A stretch of 64,000 nucleotides of DNA. It comes from Butyrivibrio proteoclasticus B316. GTDB lineage: Bacteria > Bacillota > Clostridia > Lachnospirales > Lachnospiraceae. Where the stretch lies: NCBI RefSeq assembly GCF_000145035.1, contig NC_014387.1:2408001-2472000 (forward strand), written 5' to 3'. The stretch's first letter is position 1, and every line of letters begins with the position of its first letter. Under the pieces are notes generated by a model. That model saw only the letters and a list, made by a program, of their open reading frames with translations. It had not been told where the DNA came from and searched no databases. The translations under genes were made by a program, and so were the position numbers. Shown here one piece after another: positions 61,599 to 64,000 of this stretch.

Positions 61599-62090
61599 TT
61601 ATTTAATCTTATCAAGCCGTGAACAAACCAGTCCACCTATAATGCCAATCACTACACCGCTAAAAATACCGGAAATCCACAGTACCGGAAGATACCAGGC
61701 AATTGCCTTTGTATTCATCAGTACCATCGCAGCCAGAATCTGGCCAATATTGTGAGTTATTCCTCCGGCAGCACTAATTCCAATAATCTTAAATCTTTTT
61801 GTCCTTTTGAGGAGTATCATCACGATAGTACTAAGCATTCCTCCGGTAATGGAAAATGCAAAGCTCATTGCTGTTCCAAAAAGGATTGATACTACAACTA
61901 TCCTGAGAATATTGATTGCCATAGCACTCTTGTCATCCAAAATGTAAAGGGTCACAAGGACTACAATATTCGTAAGTCCAAGCTTCATACCGGGAACTGC
62001 AACAAATGCAGGTATCTGAGATTCTACATAGCTTAAGATAAGTGCAAGGGCTATCAAAACTCCATATATCGATACTTTCTTAGTGCTCAA
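61599..62090 (-). CDS. Gx transporter family protein (heptaprenyl diphosphate synthase component I-like)
   Basis: A 163-residue integral membrane protein with about five helices, matching PF07456: VSIYGVLIALALILSYVESQIP, GMKLGLTNIVVLVTLYIL, a central SITGGMLSTIVMILLK and GGITHNIGQILAAMVLM. Its placement with nusG-II and rnf genes is usual in Clostridia; the role may be precursor transport for quinone or flavin-type cofactors, not proven. The start is the TTG at 62090, with GGAGG six nt upstream; an ATG 18 nt earlier would contain that site within the gene. Confidence 0.85.
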   Translation of the reverse strand: MSTKKVSIYGVLIALALILSYVESQIPAFVAVPGMKLGLTNIVVLVTLYILDDKSAMAINILRIVVVSILFGTAMSFAFSITGGMLSTIVMILLKRTKRFKIIGISAAGGITHNIGQILAAMVLMNTKAIAWYLPVLWISGIFSGVVIGIIGGLVCSRLDKIK

Positions 62091-62119
62091 CTCTCTCTCC
62101 TCCTGCATTTATAAGCTTG

Positions 62120-62503
62120 TCATGATACTGTGTCATACTCAGGCTCTATGGTTTTCTCATCCCTTATCTCTATTATGACTCTGTTGGGAAGACATATTAT
62201 CGACTGACCAACATTGCTGATCCGCCCCATTCCCATGCAAAGATGGTCGGGACACGAAGCCTCTGACATGTAGGCTACACCATCCGCTATCACCAAAATG
62301 TTGCGGCCACCATCGTATCCTTGGATTTCATACGTTCCATCATCCTCAATTGAATAGATGTCAGTCACAACTCCGTCAACGCTTACAACCACCTGTTTAC
62401 CTTCATGCTTGGTAAAAAAAATGATCACTCCCACAACAGAGGTCATTATCAGCAAGAATATTATAAGTATAAGATCATTTTTTCCAAATATTTTTTTATT
62501 CAA
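62120..62503 (-). CDS. NusG domain II-containing membrane-anchored protein
   Basis: A 127-residue protein. One N-terminal helix (LILIIFLLIMTSVVGVIIFF) is followed by an outer NusG-domain-II fold with GKQVVVSVDGVVTDIYSIED, the conserved SCPDHLCMGMGRIS cysteine pair and IICLPNRVIIEI. It is not a transcription factor. Such proteins accompany Rnf and Gx transporter genes. I chose the TTG at 62503 (GAGG seven nt upstream). A longer frame from an ATG at 62563 would be encoded by the terminator stem and is rejected. Confidence 0.85.
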   Translation of the reverse strand: MNKKIFGKNDLILIIFLLIMTSVVGVIIFFTKHEGKQVVVSVDGVVTDIYSIEDDGTYEIQGYDGGRNILVIADGVAYMSEASCPDHLCMGMGRISNVGQSIICLPNRVIIEIRDEKTIEPEYDTVS

Positions 62504-62539
62504 CAATTTTTCCTCGTCTGCGAGCAAGTAATGAAAAAA

Positions 62540-62573
62540 GAGATAGCGCGTGCCAGTTAGCATACGCTATCTC
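62540..62573 (-). terminator. Rho-independent terminator after rnfB
   Basis: The perfect 9-bp arms GAGATAGCG (62540-62548) and CGCTATCTC (62565-62573) are followed on the minus strand by TTTTTT. It lies between rnfB and the nusG-II gene. Confidence 0.9.
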
Positions 62574-62651
62574 TCATAATACCACAAAAGCCAGTAAACT
62601 AGCATCCTATAATTGTATCATCCAGTAAAAAACTGTAATGAACGTTACTAT

Positions 62652-62689
62652 TCATCCTTATCAACAACAGCAATTCCATTAACCACATG
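62652..62689. repeat. 38-bp perfect direct repeat, copy 1 (outside rnfB)
   Basis: Identical to 62982-63019 inside rnfB. This copy starts 10 nt beyond the rnfB stop codon and is not part of any gene. Confidence 0.92.
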
Positions 62690-62698
62690 AGTTCATTG

Positions 62699-63499
62699 TC
62701 ATACTGCCTGTATTGCTTTCTTAGGACACTTTGATACGCAGGTTCCACAATGTGTGCACTTTTCCTGATCTATTGATGCCACATTATTCTCAACTGTTAT
62801 CGCACCGGCAGGGCAATTCTTTTCACAGATATGGCAGGCAATGCAGCCAACCTTACAATATCCGTTAACAAGTTTACCCATATCCTGAGATTTACAGGCA
62901 ACTGACTCCTGTGCGTCGTAAGGAATAAGGTCTATAAGGTGACGAGGACAGATGTCTATACACTTTCCGCATGCCTTACACTCATCCTTATCAACAACAG
63001 CAATTCCATTAACCACATGTATTGCATCAAACTGACAAACAGAAACGCAGCTTCCGCCGCCAAGGCATCCATATGAACAGGTCTTAGAACCGGCTCCGGG
63101 AGCCTGCATCTGAAGTCTACAGTCAGCTACACCATTGTACTCGTATTGCTGCTGCGCATTTTCACAGTCGCCGCCACAGTGAACAAAGGCAACCATTCTC
63201 TTGGAATCAGAGGCTTCTACGCCCATTATTTCTGAAATAGTTGCAGCAACAGGAGCTCCACCTACAGGGCACTGGTTAACTGCCGCTTCACCCTTTGCTA
63301 TTGCCGCTGCACAACCTGAACATCCGGGATATCCGCAGCCACCGCAGTTATTTCCGGGAAGAGCTTCCAGGATCGCTGCTTCTTTTTCATCTACATCAAC
63401 ATGCAACTTCATGTCTGCTATGCCAAGGATTATTCCAATTACAATTACAATTCCGACACCAGCAACGACACAGGTTGCTATAAGTATTCCACTAATCAT
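62699..63499 (-). CDS. rnfB: Rnf complex iron-sulfur subunit RnfB
   Basis: A 266-residue subunit of the membrane ferredoxin:NAD+ oxidoreductase that couples electron flow to ion export. One N-terminal helix (ILIATCVVAGVGIVIVIGIILG) is followed by the 4Fe-4S domain GNNCGGCGYPGCSGCA...NQCPVGG. Several ferredoxin-type clusters come after it (CGGDCENAQ, CSYGCLGGGSCVSVC, CKACGKCIDICPRH, CIACHICEKNCPAG, CTHCGTCVSKCPKK). AAGGAG lies eight nt before the ATG. It follows rnfA, the usual last gene pair of an rnf operon. A 38-bp piece of it (62982-63019) is repeated just after its stop codon. Confidence 0.95.
   Translation of the reverse strand: MISGILIATCVVAGVGIVIVIGIILGIADMKLHVDVDEKEAAILEALPGNNCGGCGYPGCSGCAAAIAKGEAAVNQCPVGGAPVAATISEIMGVEASDSKRMVAFVHCGGDCENAQQQYEYNGVADCRLQMQAPGAGSKTCSYGCLGGGSCVSVCQFDAIHVVNGIAVVDKDECKACGKCIDICPRHLIDLIPYDAQESVACKSQDMGKLVNGYCKVGCIACHICEKNCPAGAITVENNVASIDQEKCTHCGTCVSKCPKKAIQAV
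62982..63019. repeat. 38-bp perfect direct repeat, copy 2 (within rnfB)
   Basis: This copy encodes HVVNGIAVVDKDE in the ferredoxin region of rnfB. The two copies are 330 bp apart, which is an exact multiple of three. Confidence 0.92.
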
Positions 63500-63565
63500 T
63501 ATCCTATCTCCTTGTAATTTGTTACACGATATATGGATAACACTTTTTATCCCTATACCTATAAC

Positions 63566-64000
63566 TTATTTGAGTGCCGAAAATCCTGTAAATGCTATAG
63601 CCATGAGCCCTGAGGTAAGAAGTACGAGCGGCATTCCCTTAAATGGAGCAGGGATATCGTTATACTGCATCTTCTCTCTGAGTCCTGCCAGAATAACTAT
63701 AGCAATTGTAAATCCAACAGCTGTAGCGAAGCCGCAAACCACGCTCTGAAGAATAGTATATCCATCTGTAACGTTGTTGAGCGCAACACCAAGAACTGCG
63801 CAGTTTGTTGTGATAAGAGGAAGATATACACCAAGCGCCTGATAAAGGGATACGATGTATTTCTTGAGGATCATCTCAACAAACTGAACCAGCATAGCTA
63901 TTACAAGGATGAAAACAATAGTCTTAAGATATGAAAGATCCAGTGGGTTTAAAATAAACTTATAAATTATGCTACATACAAGTGAAGCCAGCGTAATAAC
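63566..64000 (-). CDS. rnfA: Rnf complex membrane subunit RnfA (N-terminus outside window)
   Basis: The last 144 codons of rnfA. The frame stays open to the right edge (the first visible residues are VITLASLVCSIIYKF, then YLKTIVFILVIAMLVQFVEM). It has the family segments ALGVYLPLITTNCAVLGVAL, with the iron-ligand cysteine shared with RnfE, and VVCGFATAVGFTIAIVILAG. It is an integral subunit of the Rnf ion pump next to rnfB. The start of the gene and the rest of the rnf operon lie beyond the window. Confidence 0.93.
   Translation of the reverse strand, partial: VITLASLVCSIIYKFILNPLDLSYLKTIVFILVIAMLVQFVEMILKKYIVSLYQALGVYLPLITTNCAVLGVALNNVTDGYTILQSVVCGFATAVGFTIAIVILAGLREKMQYNDIPAPFKGMPLVLLTSGLMAIAFTGFSALK

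Noticed and set aside
62504..62563. Longer N-terminus for the NusG-II protein from an ATG at 62563
   Set aside because: The added 20 residues are encoded by the loop, right arm and T tract of the rnfB terminator; the TTG at 62503 has a good ribosome binding site.

Overview
The window looks like a chromosomal segment from a low-to-moderate GC anaerobic Firmicute of the family Lachnospiraceae, most likely a rumen or gut genus such as Butyrivibrio or Pseudobutyrivibrio (genus is inference). The evidence is a six-cysteine SCIFF ranthipeptide with its radical SAM maturase, an Rnf complex, a fused SecDF, a PASTA-domain kinase with its PP2C phosphatase, the gene orders priA-def-fmt-rsmB-rlmN-prpC-prkC-rsgA and murE/recJ/secDF, and strong AGGAGG-type ribosome binding sites. 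Almost everything lies on the minus strand. Only an aminotransferase (6177-7469) and rpsT (55673-55936) are on the plus strand. I see no tRNA, rRNA, insertion sequence, prophage or CRISPR array.

Layout, left to right. 1-5.9 kb: a FIST sensor protein cut by the window edge, an old-yellow-enzyme type FAD/Fe-S oxidoreductase overlapping a patatin-like lipase, and a membrane EAL phosphodiesterase. 6.2-7.5 kb: the aminotransferase. 7.6-21.1 kb: a long minus-strand run read as priA, def, fmt, rsmB, rlmN, prpC, prkC, rsgA, a histidine phosphatase and a single-domain CheY; after a terminator come larE, a DUF4230 protein and a membrane protein. 21.1-28.9 kb: murE, recJ, secDF and the SCIFF pair scfB/scfA. 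29-32.6 kb: a CNNM/CorC-type membrane protein, a HAD phosphatase, L-rhamnose mutarotase and hisS. 32.7-36.9 kb: a three-gene cyclic-di-GMP cluster made of a small protein, a degenerate EAL protein and an apparently intact EAL protein. 37-44.2 kb: a sugar locus with a lipoprotein binding protein, two permeases, a LacI regulator and a GH35 beta-galactosidase; its promoter region is rich in palindromes and repeats, and there is no ATPase gene. 44.4-54 kb: dprA, yifB, pilT, an HD nucleotidase, pepF, hemW and lepA. 54-62.5 kb: accessory, surface or metal genes, namely a repeat-rich secreted protein behind a pentanucleotide-repeat leader, a CmpB-like membrane protein, two adjacent CobW-type GTPases (one very His/Asp-rich), a long extracellular coiled-coil protein interrupted by an in-frame TAG, a Gx transporter and a NusG-II protein. 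62.7-64 kb: rnfB and the end of rnfA.

The most unusual signals are non-housekeeping. First, a 9.6-copy TCACA repeat sits inside a small leader ORF, ahead of a terminator and the secreted-protein start, arranged so that repeat slippage could switch translation through the terminator. Second, the coiled-coil protein has an in-frame amber codon followed by 52 sense codons that encode a Cys-rich module. Third, two tandem 29-nt hairpins after the sugar permease genes differ by compensatory base pairs. Fourth, a perfect 38-bp duplication of part of rnfB lies just after its own stop codon. All functional interpretations of these are inference from sequence alone.
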